Shown here one piece after another: positions 18,941 to 27,700 of a DNA stretch of 64,000 nucleotides. Position 1 is the first letter of the stretch; each line of letters begins with the position of its first letter. The position numbers and the translations under genes are program-made. Source of the DNA: Vibrio tarriae (GTDB taxonomy: Bacteria; Pseudomonadota; Gammaproteobacteria; Enterobacterales; Vibrionaceae); NCBI RefSeq assembly GCF_002216685.1, contig NZ_CP022353.1:434001-498000 (forward strand), in the 5' to 3' direction. Under the pieces are notes generated by a model, which saw only the letters and a list, made by a program, of their open reading frames with translations, made no database searches and was not told where the DNA came from.

Positions 18941-18969
18941 CGCCATCTCACTTGAGGTGGCGTTTTTTT
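18941..18969 (+). terminator. Strong terminator of the 18.7-kb structured unit
   Basis: CGCCATCTC (18941-18949) pairs with GAGGTGGCG (18954-18962) over nine bases (one G-T), with an ACTT loop and seven T residues (18963-18969). It ends a transcript that starts well upstream of the purine permease promoter. Confidence 0.9.
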
Positions 18970-19119
18970 ATCCTCAAAAAATCTTCCCTATTCGAACTTG
19001 ATCGCAACATTCTGTTGGCATTGAGCAATTGACTTATCTTCTCATCGACAGATTCCCTTTTTGGTTAGAAAACCCGCTTACAGTCAGAATTGTGTCTGGA
19101 ATTTGTTTTTTGATAACTC

Positions 19120-19156
19120 TATAATCGCCGCCAATCGTTTACGCAACCGTTTACTT
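19120..19156 (+). promoter_or_regulatory. Purine permease promoter with PurR-like operator
   Basis: A consensus -10 TATAAT lies at 19120-19125; the -35 is poorly matched. ACGCAACCGTTTACTT (19141-19156) differs at one base from the PurR consensus core ACGCAAACGTTTNCNT and sits just downstream of the predicted start. PurR with hypoxanthine or guanine would be expected to repress the permease and possibly the following gpt gene. Confidence 0.8.
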
Positions 19157-19179
19157 TTTTACCACTAAAGGATTCGAAC

Positions 19180-20472
19180 ATGCTGGAAAAGCTTTTTAAA
19201 CTCAGTGAATACGGCACTAACGTGCGCACTGAGATCCTCGCTGGGGTCACGACTTTCCTGACCATGGCTTACATTATTTTTGTTAACCCAGCCATTTTGT
19301 CGGATGCGGGAATGGATCGCGGTGCGGTTTTCGTGGCGACCTGTTTGGCGGCCGCGATTGGCTGTTTCATTATGGGTTTTATTGCCAATTATCCTATCGC
19401 TCAAGCGCCAGGTATGGGGCTTAACGCCTTCTTCACTTATGGTGTGGTTCTGGGTATGGGACACACTTGGCAAGTCGCTCTGGCCGCGGTGTTCTGCTCG
19501 GGCGTGCTGTTTATTCTACTCAGCTTGTTCAAAATCCGTGAGTGGATCATCAACTCAATTCCACATTCTTTACGCACCGGTATCTCGGCGGGTATTGGTC
19601 TATTCTTGGCTTTCATCGCATTAAAAAATGCAGGCATTGTGGTTGATAATCCGGCTACGCTGGTTTCTTTAGGCGCAATCACCTCGCTGCATGCGGTGTT
19701 GGCAGCGGTGGGCTTCTTCCTGACTATTGGTTTAGTCTATCGCGGCGTCAAAGGCGCGGTGATGATCGCTATTTTAGCGGTGACAGCTCTCGGTCTCGTA
19801 TTTGGTGATGTGCAATGGGGCGGCATTATGTCTACGCCTCCGAGTATCGCGCCGACCTTCATGCAACTCGATTTCTCTGCTGTCTTTGAGATCGGCATGA
19901 TTTCTGTGGTGTTTGCGTTCTTGTTTGTTGACCTATTTGACACTGCGGGTACCTTGGTTGGCGTTGCAACCAAAGCGGGATTGATCGAAAAAGATGGCAA
20001 AATTCCACGCCTGAATCGTGCCCTGTTGGCGGATTCGACGGCAACGTCTGTCGGCGCTCTGCTCGGTACTTCAAACACCACTTCTTATATTGAAAGTGTC
20101 TCCGGTGTTGCTGTTGGTGGCCGTACTGGTTTAACTGCTGTGGTGGTTGGCATTTTGTTCCTTCTTGCATTATTCTTCTCGCCACTAGCGGGTATGATCC
20201 CAGCTTATGCGACGGCCGGTGCACTTTTCTATGTGGCTATTCTGATGATGTCGGGGTTAGTGAGCATTGATTGGCGTGATCTGACTGAAGCGGCACCCAC
20301 TGTTGTTACCTGTTTGATGATGCCTCTGACATTCTCGATTGCGGAAGGTATCTCACTCGGTTTTATTGCTTATGCCGCAATCAAACTTTTCAGTGGTAAA
20401 GGACGCAGCGTCTCTCTCAGTGTATGGGTTATGGCGGCCATTTTTGTCATCAAATACATTTTGGCGGCGTAA
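19180..20472 (+). CDS. NCS2 (AzgA/AdeP-type) purine permease
   Basis: This 430-residue polytopic inner-membrane transporter is of the AzgA branch of the NCS2 nucleobase family, which imports adenine, guanine or hypoxanthine by proton symport. Characteristic segments are VRTEILAGVTTFLTMAYIIFVNP near the N-terminus, QAPGMGLNAFFTYGVVL, FLFVDLFDTAGTLVGVATKAGL, and GTSNTTSYIESVSGVAVGGRTGLTAVVVG. It looks closer to AdeP/PbuG than to GhxP by its N-terminus. ATG 19180 follows AAAGGA. gpt begins 37 bases downstream, pairing uptake with salvage. The exact base specificity cannot be decided by eye. Confidence 0.9.
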   Translation: MLEKLFKLSEYGTNVRTEILAGVTTFLTMAYIIFVNPAILSDAGMDRGAVFVATCLAAAIGCFIMGFIANYPIAQAPGMGLNAFFTYGVVLGMGHTWQVALAAVFCSGVLFILLSLFKIREWIINSIPHSLRTGISAGIGLFLAFIALKNAGIVVDNPATLVSLGAITSLHAVLAAVGFFLTIGLVYRGVKGAVMIAILAVTALGLVFGDVQWGGIMSTPPSIAPTFMQLDFSAVFEIGMISVVFAFLFVDLFDTAGTLVGVATKAGLIEKDGKIPRLNRALLADSTATSVGALLGTSNTTSYIESVSGVAVGGRTGLTAVVVGILFLLALFFSPLAGMIPAYATAGALFYVAILMMSGLVSIDWRDLTEAAPTVVTCLMMPLTFSIAEGISLGFIAYAAIKLFSGKGRSVSLSVWVMAAIFVIKYILAA

Positions 20473-20509
20473 GAGAAGACATTATAAAAATTCAATTTAG
20501 GTTTATCAC

Positions 20510-20974
20510 ATGAGCAAAAAATTCGTTATCACCTGGGACAATATGCAACATTACTGCCGTGAACTTGCACAGCGTCAAATGCCTGCAGAACAATGGAAAG
20601 GTATCTTGGGTGTCAGCCGTGGTGGCTTAGTTCCTGCTGCTATTCTCGCTCGTGAGTTGGGCATTCGCTATGTGGATACGGTGTGTATCTCTAGCTATGA
20701 CCATGATCACCAGCGTGATATGACTGTTCTTAAAGCACCAGAGCATGACGGAGAAGGTTTCCTGATCATTGATGATCTGGTCGATAGCGGCGATACCGCA
20801 CGTAAAATCCGTGAAATGTATCCGAAAGCGAAATTTGTGACTGTCTGTGCTAAACCTGCGGGTAAAGACTTGGTTGACGAGTACGTGGTTGATATTCCAC
20901 AAGACACTTGGATCGAGCAACCATGGGACATGGTGCTGTCTTATGTTGAGCCAGTTAATCGCAAGCAAAAATAG
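20510..20974 (+). CDS. gpt: Xanthine-guanine phosphoribosyltransferase
   Basis: This is a 154-residue purine salvage enzyme that converts guanine, xanthine and (less well) hypoxanthine plus PRPP to nucleotides at the inner face of the membrane. The PRPP-binding signature [22 protein letters not shown] and the flexible-loop [11 protein letters not shown] are visible, as is the C-terminal base-pocket region [17 protein letters not shown]. It follows the purine permease by 37 bases with no terminator between, so it likely shares the PurR-controlled promoter. A strong terminator follows. Confidence 0.97.
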   Translation: MSKKFVITWDNMQHYCRELAQRQMPAEQWKGILGVSRGGLVPAAILARELGIRYVDTVCISSYDHDHQRDMTVLKAPEHDGEGFLIIDDLVDSGDTARKIREMYPKAKFVTVCAKPAGKDLVDEYVVDIPQDTWIEQPWDMVLSYVEPVNRKQK

Positions 20975-20993
20975 TCTTTTTGCCGAGAATTTG

Positions 20994-21024
20994 AAAATGA
21001 CCCTTTCAAGGGTCATTTTTTTTT
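20994..21024 (+). terminator. Terminator after gpt
   Basis: AAAATGACCC and GGGTCATTTT form a ten-base stem followed by a run of T (to 21024). Confidence 0.92.
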
Positions 21025-21070
21025 ACTACTGTTAGCCCAACTTAGCGCAACGCCAGTAAAGAGACTTGTC

Positions 21071-22318
21071 ATGTCAGAAGCGAGCAGCAAAAACCTGTCT
21101 GAGACCCTGTTTCAAAATCACAAACAAGCTAAAGAGACATCTTCGCTTACCCAATATATGCCAAGCAGTTTAGAGCTGTTAGACACTCGCCGAGAACAAT
21201 CATCCCAAGCTTGGTACCGTAATTTGCGCCGTTTGCAGTGGATTTGGCAGGGCGTTGATCCGGTTGAGCAGGAAGAGATCCTCGCGCGGATTGCCTCTTC
21301 TAAGCATTCGCGCACTCACGATGAGTGGCTTGATACTGTGATGGGATATCGCAGTGGTAACTGGACCTACGAATGGACGCGCGTTGGCATGCAGCATCAA
21401 AAGCAAGCCGCAGAGCAACAAGGGGAAGATGCCGCTGACGAAATGTTCACCGCTGCACTTTGCTATAGCATCGCAGGTTACCCTCATCTCAAAAACGATA
21501 ACTTGGCTCTCCAAGCACAAGTTCTGGCGAACAATGCCTATCAAGAGGGGGCTAAGCTTACGGGATTTGTGGTTAAGCGTTTAGAGTTTTCCTACCAAAA
21601 CAAAAAAATCGCGGGTTATTTACACCTGTGCAATACCGACTCACCTAAGCCTGTGGTGTTAGTCAGTGCTGGTTTGGATAGTCTGCAAACCGATATGTGG
21701 CGTCTGTTTCGTGATTATTTATCGAAGCGAGATATTGCCATGCTCACGATTGATATGCCATCGCTGGGTGCCAGTTCACAATGGCCACTGACAGAGGATT
21801 CATCCTGTTTACATCAGGCTGTATTGAATCAATTGGCGGATCTGCCTTGGGTGGATCATTTCCGTATCGGGCTGATTGGTTTCCGATTTGGCGGCAATGC
21901 AATGGCGCGCCTTGCATTTTTAGAGTCTGACAAAGTCAAAGCGTGTGTCGCGTTGGGTGCTCCAATCCACGATATTTTCACATCTCCGAATAAATTGGCC
22001 GCCATGCCCAAAATGTATCTTGATGTTCTGGCATCACGCTTAGGCAAAAATGTGGTGGATGTACGCAGTTTAGCTGGGCAACTGATGGCGTGGTCACTGA
22101 AAGTACAAGGTTTTATGTCTGGCCGCAGAACCAAAACGCCGATTTTAGCACTGGGATTGGAAGGGGATCCGGTATCACCTTATTCAGACAACCAACTCGT
22201 GGCACTCTTTAGTCAAGGTGGGCAAGCAAAGAAAGTAAAAAGTAAAACCATTTCACAGGGATATGAGCAATCCCTCGATTTGGCAATAAACTGGTTAGAA
22301 GATGAACTTTGCAAGTGA
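21071..22318 (+). CDS. frsA: FrsA (YafA) alpha/beta-hydrolase-fold protein
   Basis: This 415-residue FrsA is known as a fermentation-respiration switch protein. It has been reported to bind enzyme IIA(Glc), and in Vibrio it has been studied as a cytosolic hydrolase-fold protein. An N-terminal helical region of about 170 residues (SQAWYRNLRRLQWIWQGVDP, EEILARIASS) precedes the alpha/beta-hydrolase domain with the nucleophile-elbow-like GFRFGGNAMARLA and an upstream SAGLDSLQTDMW. The elbow reads G-F-R-F-G-G, without the usual serine, as expected for this family, so ordinary esterase activity is doubtful. It is followed by crl. Confidence 0.92.
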   Translation: MSEASSKNLSETLFQNHKQAKETSSLTQYMPSSLELLDTRREQSSQAWYRNLRRLQWIWQGVDPVEQEEILARIASSKHSRTHDEWLDTVMGYRSGNWTYEWTRVGMQHQKQAAEQQGEDAADEMFTAALCYSIAGYPHLKNDNLALQAQVLANNAYQEGAKLTGFVVKRLEFSYQNKKIAGYLHLCNTDSPKPVVLVSAGLDSLQTDMWRLFRDYLSKRDIAMLTIDMPSLGASSQWPLTEDSSCLHQAVLNQLADLPWVDHFRIGLIGFRFGGNAMARLAFLESDKVKACVALGAPIHDIFTSPNKLAAMPKMYLDVLASRLGKNVVDVRSLAGQLMAWSLKVQGFMSGRRTKTPILALGLEGDPVSPYSDNQLVALFSQGGQAKKVKSKTISQGYEQSLDLAINWLEDELCK

Positions 22319-22418
22319 CATTTCCATAAAAGTCATCAAGAGTAAGTATTAAGAGGCGTAAATTATTCGCCCAATAACAACATGAAAAGATGCTTATTGC
22401 TGCTTATGGAGATGAACT

Positions 22419-22808
22419 ATGTCAGAGATGACCAAAAAACCTACCCACTACCGCCTGCTCTCGACCCTGAAAGCCATTGGCCCTTATTTACGTGAAGGGC
22501 AGTGTAGTGAGCGATTCTACCTATTTGATTGTCTCGCTTTTTGTGTTAACGATAAAAAGTCCCCTGAGAAGCGTGAATTTTGGGGTTGGTGGATGGAGTT
22601 GACGCAAAATGAGCAAGAAATGTCAGCTTGCTACCATATCGGTCGCTATACGCTTGCGGGAGATTGGGTTGCGGAAGCGATCCCTGAAGCGGCACAAACT
22701 GAAGTTAATCACACTCAGGTTGAATTTCACAAAAAGTTAGTCAAAACGTTACGCGAACGTTTCGAAATTACCGTGAGTGTTGCTAGCGAGTCTGCGGATT
22801 TTGCCTAA
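22419..22808 (+). CDS. crl: Crl, sigma-S (RpoS) holoenzyme assembly factor
   Basis: This 129-residue Crl promotes association of the stationary-phase sigma factor RpoS with core RNA polymerase. Family blocks visible: HYRLLSTLKAIGPYLREGQC, RFYLFDCLAFCVN, and KREFWGWWMELTQNE, followed by the YTLAGDWVAEAIP segment. A TTATGGAGATGAACT ribosome region precedes the ATG. It lies between frsA and proB, as in related genomes, and ends with a perfect hairpin terminator. Confidence 0.95.
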   Translation: MSEMTKKPTHYRLLSTLKAIGPYLREGQCSERFYLFDCLAFCVNDKKSPEKREFWGWWMELTQNEQEMSACYHIGRYTLAGDWVAEAIPEAAQTEVNHTQVEFHKKLVKTLRERFEITVSVASESADFA

Positions 22809-22836
22809 TTAACCCTGTTCAATCGATAACCCGAAG

Positions 22837-22862
22837 AAAAAGGTGCTTTTGCACCTTTTTCT
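22837..22862 (+). terminator. Terminator after crl
   Basis: AAAAAGGTGC (22837-22846) and GCACCTTTTT (22851-22860) form a perfect ten-base stem with a TTTT loop and a terminal T run. Confidence 0.92.
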
Positions 22863-22928
22863 GCTTGTGCATTGCAGTGTGGATTGCTAAAACATCGTCT
22901 CTTAAAGTTTTTCTCGACAGAAGCAATC

Positions 22929-24062
22929 ATGACTACAAATCAACGAAGCGTAAAGGCTCCACAAACGGTTGTTGTGAAGCTGGGAACCAGTGTTCTGACC
23001 GGTGGTACTCTCGCGCTGGATCGAGCTCATATGGTTGAGCTGGCACGCCAGTGTGCTGAACTCAAAAAACAAGGTCACTCGGTAGTGATCGTGACCTCGG
23101 GTGCCATTGCGGCAGGCCGTGAGCACTTAGGTTACCCTGCGCTGCCCAACGCGATCTCCAGCAAGCAGCTGCTGGCGGCGGTTGGGCAAAGTCGTTTGAT
23201 TCAAGTATGGGAATCGCTGTTTGCGATTTACGGTATCAAAATTGGTCAAATGCTGCTCACCCGTGCTGATCTTGATGACCGTGAGCGTTTCCTTAATGCG
23301 CGTGACACCATCAATGCGTTAGTTGAAAACGGCATTGTGCCTGTGGTCAACGAAAACGATGCGGTAGCGACCAATGAAATCAAAGTCGGTGACAACGATA
23401 ACTTATCGGCGCTGGTCGGTATTTTGTGTGGCGCGGATAAGCTGCTGCTGTTGACCGATCAAAAAGGCTTGTTCACCGCCGACCCGCGTAAAGATCCTAA
23501 TGCCCAACTGATCAAAGAAGTGACCACCATTGATGACACACTGCGCAAAATTGCTGGTGGCAGTGGCACTACACTCGGTACGGGCGGCATGGCCACCAAG
23601 CTGCAAGCGGCGGACATTGCTCGTCGTGCTGGTATTGAAGTCATCATTGCGGCAGGTCGTGCGCCCAATGTGATTTTTGACTCCTTAAGTGATGAGCCAC
23701 AAGGCACGCGCTTCTTAGCTTTGGAAGAAGCGTTAGAAAACCGCAAACGCTGGATTTTGGCTGGCCCAGCGGCATCAGGCGATATCGTGATTGACGATGG
23801 CGCAGTGAAAGCGGTGCAAACCAAGGGCAGCAGCTTGCTCGCCAAAGGTGTGGTGCGAGTGCAAGGTCAGTTCGCCCGTGGTGAAGTGGTGCGGGTACTG
23901 GACAAGCAAAGTCATCTGATTGCGCGCGGCATCGCGGCTTACTCTAATGACGAGTTGGCGCAAATTGCTGGTAAGCACAGTAAAGAGATCATCGATATTT
24001 TAGGCTACGATCACGGCTCAGAAGTGATCCACCGCGACGACATGGTCGTGATTCAAGAATAA
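22929..24062 (+). CDS. proB: Glutamate 5-kinase
   Basis: This 377-residue enzyme catalyses the first step of proline synthesis, ATP-dependent phosphorylation of the gamma-carboxylate of glutamate. It has an amino-acid-kinase domain ([52 protein letters not shown]) and a C-terminal PUA domain from about residue 285 ([25 protein letters not shown]). The ATG at 22929 is selected as the family start; the frame is open further upstream but lacks conservation. proA follows nine bases after the stop. Proline feedback inhibition is expected from family knowledge. Confidence 0.96.
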   Translation: MTTNQRSVKAPQTVVVKLGTSVLTGGTLALDRAHMVELARQCAELKKQGHSVVIVTSGAIAAGREHLGYPALPNAISSKQLLAAVGQSRLIQVWESLFAIYGIKIGQMLLTRADLDDRERFLNARDTINALVENGIVPVVNENDAVATNEIKVGDNDNLSALVGILCGADKLLLLTDQKGLFTADPRKDPNAQLIKEVTTIDDTLRKIAGGSGTTLGTGGMATKLQAADIARRAGIEVIIAAGRAPNVIFDSLSDEPQGTRFLALEEALENRKRWILAGPAASGDIVIDDGAVKAVQTKGSSLLAKGVVRVQGQFARGEVVRVLDKQSHLIARGIAAYSNDELAQIAGKHSKEIIDILGYDHGSEVIHRDDMVVIQE

Positions 24063-24070
24063 AGGAGAGA

Positions 24071-25324
24071 ATGATGGATTTAACCGTACTCGGTAAAGCG
24101 GCCAAAGCGGCCTCTTTCCAACTGGCTACCGCCAGTACCGCGCAAAAAAATCAGGCTCTCGCCATTATGGCCGATCAATTGGAAGCGCAAAGCGCGAGCA
24201 TTCTTGCCGCGAACGCAAAAGATATTGCGCTGGGGCGCGAAGCGGGTTTGTCTGATGCCATGCTGGATCGTTTGCTGCTCAATGAGTCTCGCTTGCAAGC
24301 AATCGCCAACGATGTGCGTAACGTGATCAAATTGAACGATCCCGTCGGCAGCGAAATTGATAGCCGAGTGTTGGAAAACGGCATGTCATTGGCACGCCGT
24401 CGCGTACCCCTTGGTGTGGTCGGCGTCATTTATGAAGCTCGCCCTAACGTCACCATTGATATTGCGGCGCTGTGTTTAAAAACCGGTAACGCCGCGATTT
24501 TGCGCGGTGGCAAAGAGACGTTTTTCTCTAACATGGAACTGGTCAAAGTGATCCAGTCGGCGTTGGATAAAGCAGGTCTACCAGCAGCTTCCGTGCAGTA
24601 CATTGAAAAGCCGGATCGTGAACTGGTGACGCAACTCCTGAAAATGGATGATTACGTCGACATGATCATCCCACGTGGCGGTGCGGGCCTGCACAAAATG
24701 TGCAAAGAAAACAGCACTGTGCCTGTGATCATTGGCGGTTTTGGCATTAGCCATATTTTCGTGGATGAAAGTGCCGATCTGGATAAATCGGTTGCCGTGA
24801 TTGAAAACGCTAAAGTGCAGCGCCCATCGGCGTGTAATGCGCTAGATACCTTGTTAGTCCATCAAGCGATTGCCAAACCGTTACTAGACAAACTCATCGC
24901 AAAACTGAATGGCAAAGTGGCGTTTGTGGCGGAGCCAAAAGCCAAGGCGTTGATGAATGCCGCGGCTGAGCTGCGTGATGCGCAAGCGGGCGATTTTGAT
25001 ACCGAATGGCTCAGCTACACCTTAGGGGTGAAAGTGGTACAGGATGTACAAGAAGCCATTGAGCATATGCGTGAGCACAATGCGAGTCATTCCGATGCGA
25101 TCATGACCAACGATCTCTATAACGCTGAGCTGTTTGTGAATACGGCTGGTTCAGCGGCGGTGTATGTCAACGCTTCTACGCGTTTTACTGACGGTGCACA
25201 GTTTGGTTTAGGCGCAGAAGTGGCAGTCTCAACACAAAAACTGCACGCGCGTGGCCCGATGGGGCTGGAAGAGCTCACCAGCTACAAGTGGGTGGGCAAA
25301 GCCAATTACCTGTCACGCAGCTAA
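24071..25324 (+). CDS. proA: Gamma-glutamyl phosphate reductase
   Basis: This 417-residue NADPH-dependent aldehyde-dehydrogenase-fold enzyme reduces gamma-glutamyl phosphate to glutamate semialdehyde, the second step of proline synthesis. The catalytic cysteine is in [17 protein letters not shown]. Other blocks: [30 protein letters not shown] and the C-terminal [17 protein letters not shown]. An excellent AAAGGAGAG site precedes two tandem ATG codons (24071 and 24074); either may be used. It is co-transcribed with proB and ends at a GC-rich terminator. Confidence 0.96.
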   Translation: MMDLTVLGKAAKAASFQLATASTAQKNQALAIMADQLEAQSASILAANAKDIALGREAGLSDAMLDRLLLNESRLQAIANDVRNVIKLNDPVGSEIDSRVLENGMSLARRRVPLGVVGVIYEARPNVTIDIAALCLKTGNAAILRGGKETFFSNMELVKVIQSALDKAGLPAASVQYIEKPDRELVTQLLKMDDYVDMIIPRGGAGLHKMCKENSTVPVIIGGFGISHIFVDESADLDKSVAVIENAKVQRPSACNALDTLLVHQAIAKPLLDKLIAKLNGKVAFVAEPKAKALMNAAAELRDAQAGDFDTEWLSYTLGVKVVQDVQEAIEHMREHNASHSDAIMTNDLYNAELFVNTAGSAAVYVNASTRFTDGAQFGLGAEVAVSTQKLHARGPMGLEELTSYKWVGKANYLSRS

Positions 25325-25346
25325 AATTCAAGCAAAGATGTGATGT

Positions 25347-25369
25347 AAAGGGGCTTCGCGCCCCTTTTT
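25347..25369 (+). terminator. Terminator after proA
   Basis: AAAGGGGC and GCCCCTTT form the stem around a TTCGC loop, followed by TT (25368-25369). Strong and short. Confidence 0.9.
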
Positions 25370-25423
25370 CTTTGGCTCTCAACAGCACATCGGCTACACT
25401 GGTTGCCTTGTTATGGAGGTAAT

Positions 25424-25873
25424 ATGCATTGTCCTTTCTGTTCTGAAAACGATACCAAAGTGATCGATTCACGTCTGGTGGCTGACGGACATCAAGTGCG
25501 CCGTCGTCGTCAGTGTCTGGCTTGTAATGAGCGCTTTACCACCTTTGAAACCGCGGAGTTAGTGATGCCGCGCGTGATCAAATCGAATGGTAATCGTGAG
25601 CCTTTTGATGAAGAGAAAATGATTGGTGGCTTGCAGCGCGCATTGGAAAAGCGCCCAGTGAGTGCCGATGCGATTGAACTGGCGATCAGCACCATAAAAT
25701 CTAAGCTACGTGCCACTGGCGAGCGTGAAGTTCCGAGTAAACTGATTGGTAACTTGGTGATGGAACAGCTGAAAGTGCTAGATAAAGTGGCCTATATTCG
25801 CTTTGCATCCGTATATCGTAGTTTTGAAGATGTCCGTGAATTTGGCGAGGAGATCGCCAAACTGCAGGACTAA
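25424..25873 (+). CDS. nrdR: NrdR, ribonucleotide reductase repressor
   Basis: This is a 149-residue nucleotide-sensing repressor of ribonucleotide reductase genes. The zinc ribbon has Cys3, Cys6, Cys31 and Cys34 (HCPFCSEN ... [13 protein letters not shown]). An ATP-cone domain follows ([32 protein letters not shown]). TGGAGGTAAT immediately precedes ATG 25424, clearly favouring it over an in-frame upstream TTG. It is the first gene of an nrdR-ribD cluster, an arrangement common in proteobacteria. Confidence 0.97.
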   Translation: MHCPFCSENDTKVIDSRLVADGHQVRRRRQCLACNERFTTFETAELVMPRVIKSNGNREPFDEEKMIGGLQRALEKRPVSADAIELAISTIKSKLRATGEREVPSKLIGNLVMEQLKVLDKVAYIRFASVYRSFEDVREFGEEIAKLQD

Positions 25874-25898
25874 CCGATAGGATTAACTGAAAGCGATT

Positions 25899-27002
25899 AT
25901 GCCTATGTTTACCTCTTTTGATCATCAAATGATGTCTCGCGCGATTGAACTTGCGTGGCGCGGGCGTTTTACCACTTCTCCTAATCCTAATGTCGGCTGC
26001 GTGATCACTCGCGGTGAGCAGATTGTAGGGGAAGGTTTCCATTTTCGCGCGGGCGAACCCCATGCTGAAGTGCATGCGATGTGCCAAGCCGGAGAGCTTA
26101 CTCGCGGTGCGACCGCTTATGTCACTTTAGAGCCTTGCTCTCATTATGGTCGCACACCGCCTTGTGCTGAAGGGCTTATTAAAGCTGGGGTTGCGAAAGT
26201 GATTTGCGCAATGCAAGACCCTAACCCACAAGTGGCGGGGAAGGGCGTACAAATGTTGCGTGATGCCGGGATTGAGGTTGAAGTGGGGTTGTTGGAAGCG
26301 GATGCACGAGCACTCAACCGCGGTTTTCTAAAGCGTATGGAAACCGGCATGCCTTATGTGCAGCTTAAAATGGCGGCGAGTCTCGATGGACAAACCGCGC
26401 TCGCTAACGGTAAAAGCCAGTGGATTACCTCTCCTGCAGCACGTAAAGATGTTCAGCGGTTTCGCGCGCAAGCCAGTGCGATTCTCTCCACCAGTCAAAC
26501 GGTGCTGGCGGATAATGCTTCTCTGGCGGTGCGTTGGCACGATTTACCATCATCGGTACAGGCGCAATACGCAGAAGCGGATTTGCGTCAGCCACTGCGG
26601 GTGATTTTGGATCGTCAACATCAATTGCATCCAGAGTTAGCGTTATACCAAACACCTTCACCCGTGCTGCGAGTTGCCAGCGAGAATGCCGAACTCTGTA
26701 TCTCTGCTGAGAACGGAAAGCTTGATTTGCGTGAGCTTTTGGCACAACTCGCTCAGCAACACAATGTGAATCAAGTATGGGTAGAGGCGGGGAGCCAATT
26801 AGCGAAATCCTTGATTGAGCAAAAGTTGGTGGATGAAATCATTCTCTATTTAGCGCCGAAACTGATGGGCAGTGATGGCTGTGGTTTATTTGGCGCGCTC
26901 GGTTTGACGGAAATGGCTGAGGCCATTGAACTCAAAATAGAAGATTGTCGAATGGTGGGGGCAGATTTGCGGATCATCGCCACCCCAAAAACAAAAGATT
27001 AG
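25899..27002 (+). CDS. ribD: Bifunctional riboflavin deaminase/reductase
   Basis: This 367-residue enzyme performs two steps of riboflavin synthesis: deamination of diaminohydroxyphosphoribosylaminopyrimidine and NADPH reduction of the ribosyl chain. The N-terminal deaminase carries the zinc motif HAEVHAM with LEPCSHYGRTPPCAEGL. The C-terminal reductase domain (from about 150) contains PYVQLKMAASLDGQTALANGKSQWI. It follows nrdR by 25 bases and precedes ribE by four. No FMN riboswitch is visible upstream. Confidence 0.97.
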   Translation: MPMFTSFDHQMMSRAIELAWRGRFTTSPNPNVGCVITRGEQIVGEGFHFRAGEPHAEVHAMCQAGELTRGATAYVTLEPCSHYGRTPPCAEGLIKAGVAKVICAMQDPNPQVAGKGVQMLRDAGIEVEVGLLEADARALNRGFLKRMETGMPYVQLKMAASLDGQTALANGKSQWITSPAARKDVQRFRAQASAILSTSQTVLADNASLAVRWHDLPSSVQAQYAEADLRQPLRVILDRQHQLHPELALYQTPSPVLRVASENAELCISAENGKLDLRELLAQLAQQHNVNQVWVEAGSQLAKSLIEQKLVDEIILYLAPKLMGSDGCGLFGALGLTEMAEAIELKIEDCRMVGADLRIIATPKTKD

Positions 27003-27006
27003 CATT

Positions 27007-27660
27007 ATGTTTACAGGTATTGTTGAAGCGGTTGGCAAGCTGACCGCTATTATCCCCAAAGGCAGCGACGTCACCATTAGTGTGGATGTGGGTAAGCTGG
27101 ACATGGGCGATGTTAAACTCGGTGACAGTATTGCCACCAATGGCGTCTGTTTAACGGTTGTGGCCTTTGATCAGCGTAGTTTTAGCGCGGATCTGTCGAT
27201 GGAAACCCTCAAAAAATCGGGCTTTGCACAGTATCAGGTTGGCGATCGCGTTAACCTTGAAAAAGCCATGCTGCCCACGACCCGTTTTGGTGGTCATATC
27301 GTCTCAGGGCATGTGGATGGCGTAGGTGAAATCGTCGAGCGTATTCCTGTGGGGCGTGCGGTGGATCTGTGGGTCAATATGCCTGCAGAAATCAGCAAAT
27401 ACGTGGCAGAAAAAGGCTCGATTACCGTTGATGGCATCAGTTTAACGGTCAATGATCTGCGTAAAAACGCGTTTAAACTGACCATAGTGCCCCACACCAG
27501 CGCAGAAACCACTATCGATGAATTCCAAGTGGGACGCCGAGTCAATCTGGAAGTGGATGTATTGGCACGTTACATGGAGCGTTTACTGCAAGGTCAGCAA
27601 GAGAGTGAACCTCAATCGCGTCTGACCATGGCATTTTTGCAACAAAACGGTTTTGCTTAA
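27007..27660 (+). CDS. ribE: Riboflavin synthase alpha subunit
   Basis: This 217-residue enzyme dismutates two 6,7-dimethyl-8-ribityllumazine molecules to riboflavin. Two tandem lumazine-binding domains are visible: [15 protein letters not shown] with [10 protein letters not shown], and [19 protein letters not shown] with [10 protein letters not shown]. The start is four bases after ribD, implying coupling. Some nomenclatures call this gene ribC. The next gene begins 40 bases downstream. Confidence 0.97.
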   Translation: MFTGIVEAVGKLTAIIPKGSDVTISVDVGKLDMGDVKLGDSIATNGVCLTVVAFDQRSFSADLSMETLKKSGFAQYQVGDRVNLEKAMLPTTRFGGHIVSGHVDGVGEIVERIPVGRAVDLWVNMPAEISKYVAEKGSITVDGISLTVNDLRKNAFKLTIVPHTSAETTIDEFQVGRRVNLEVDVLARYMERLLQGQQESEPQSRLTMAFLQQNGFA

Positions 27661-27700
27661 TCTCTGCTCTCAGAGACTTCATAACAATAGGACTGACATC

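Larger units (their letters stand above)
18663..18970 (+). ncRNA. Candidate structured small RNA / mRNA leader of unknown family
   Basis: This predicted transcript of about 300 nt runs from the extended -10 at 18651-18656 to the terminator at 18941-18969. It contains, in order, these hairpins: CTTCG-CTAG-CGAAG (18666-18679); CTCA-AAGGA-TGAG with a GGA in the loop (18688-18700); GTAGC-TTCG-GCTAC (18840-18853... stem 18840-18844 with 18849-18853); ACGCAA-CTT-TTGCGT (18858-18872); GAACAA-GTT-TTGTTC (18876-18890); and the palindrome CGACCAAATTTGGTCG (18914-18929). A 29-codon ORF is embedded at 18767-18856. I recognise no known riboswitch or sRNA family. Confidence 0.5.
18303..19179. other. 877-base gap between pepD and the purine permease
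   Basis: This long gap holds, in order: the pepD promoter region (minus strand); an AT-rich stretch with a CRP-like site (18606-18621); an extended -10 (18648-18656); a structured unit with a 29-codon ORF and terminator (to 18969); then a separate purine promoter with a TATAAT (19120-19125) and a PurR-like box (19141-19156). No longer coding frame is convincing on either strand. Confidence 0.7.

Noticed and set aside
18663..18970. Purine riboswitch controlling the downstream permease
   Set aside because: No purine-aptamer core is recognisable. The terminator lies 150 bases before a separate TATAAT/PurR promoter, so an ordinary riboswitch layout does not fit.
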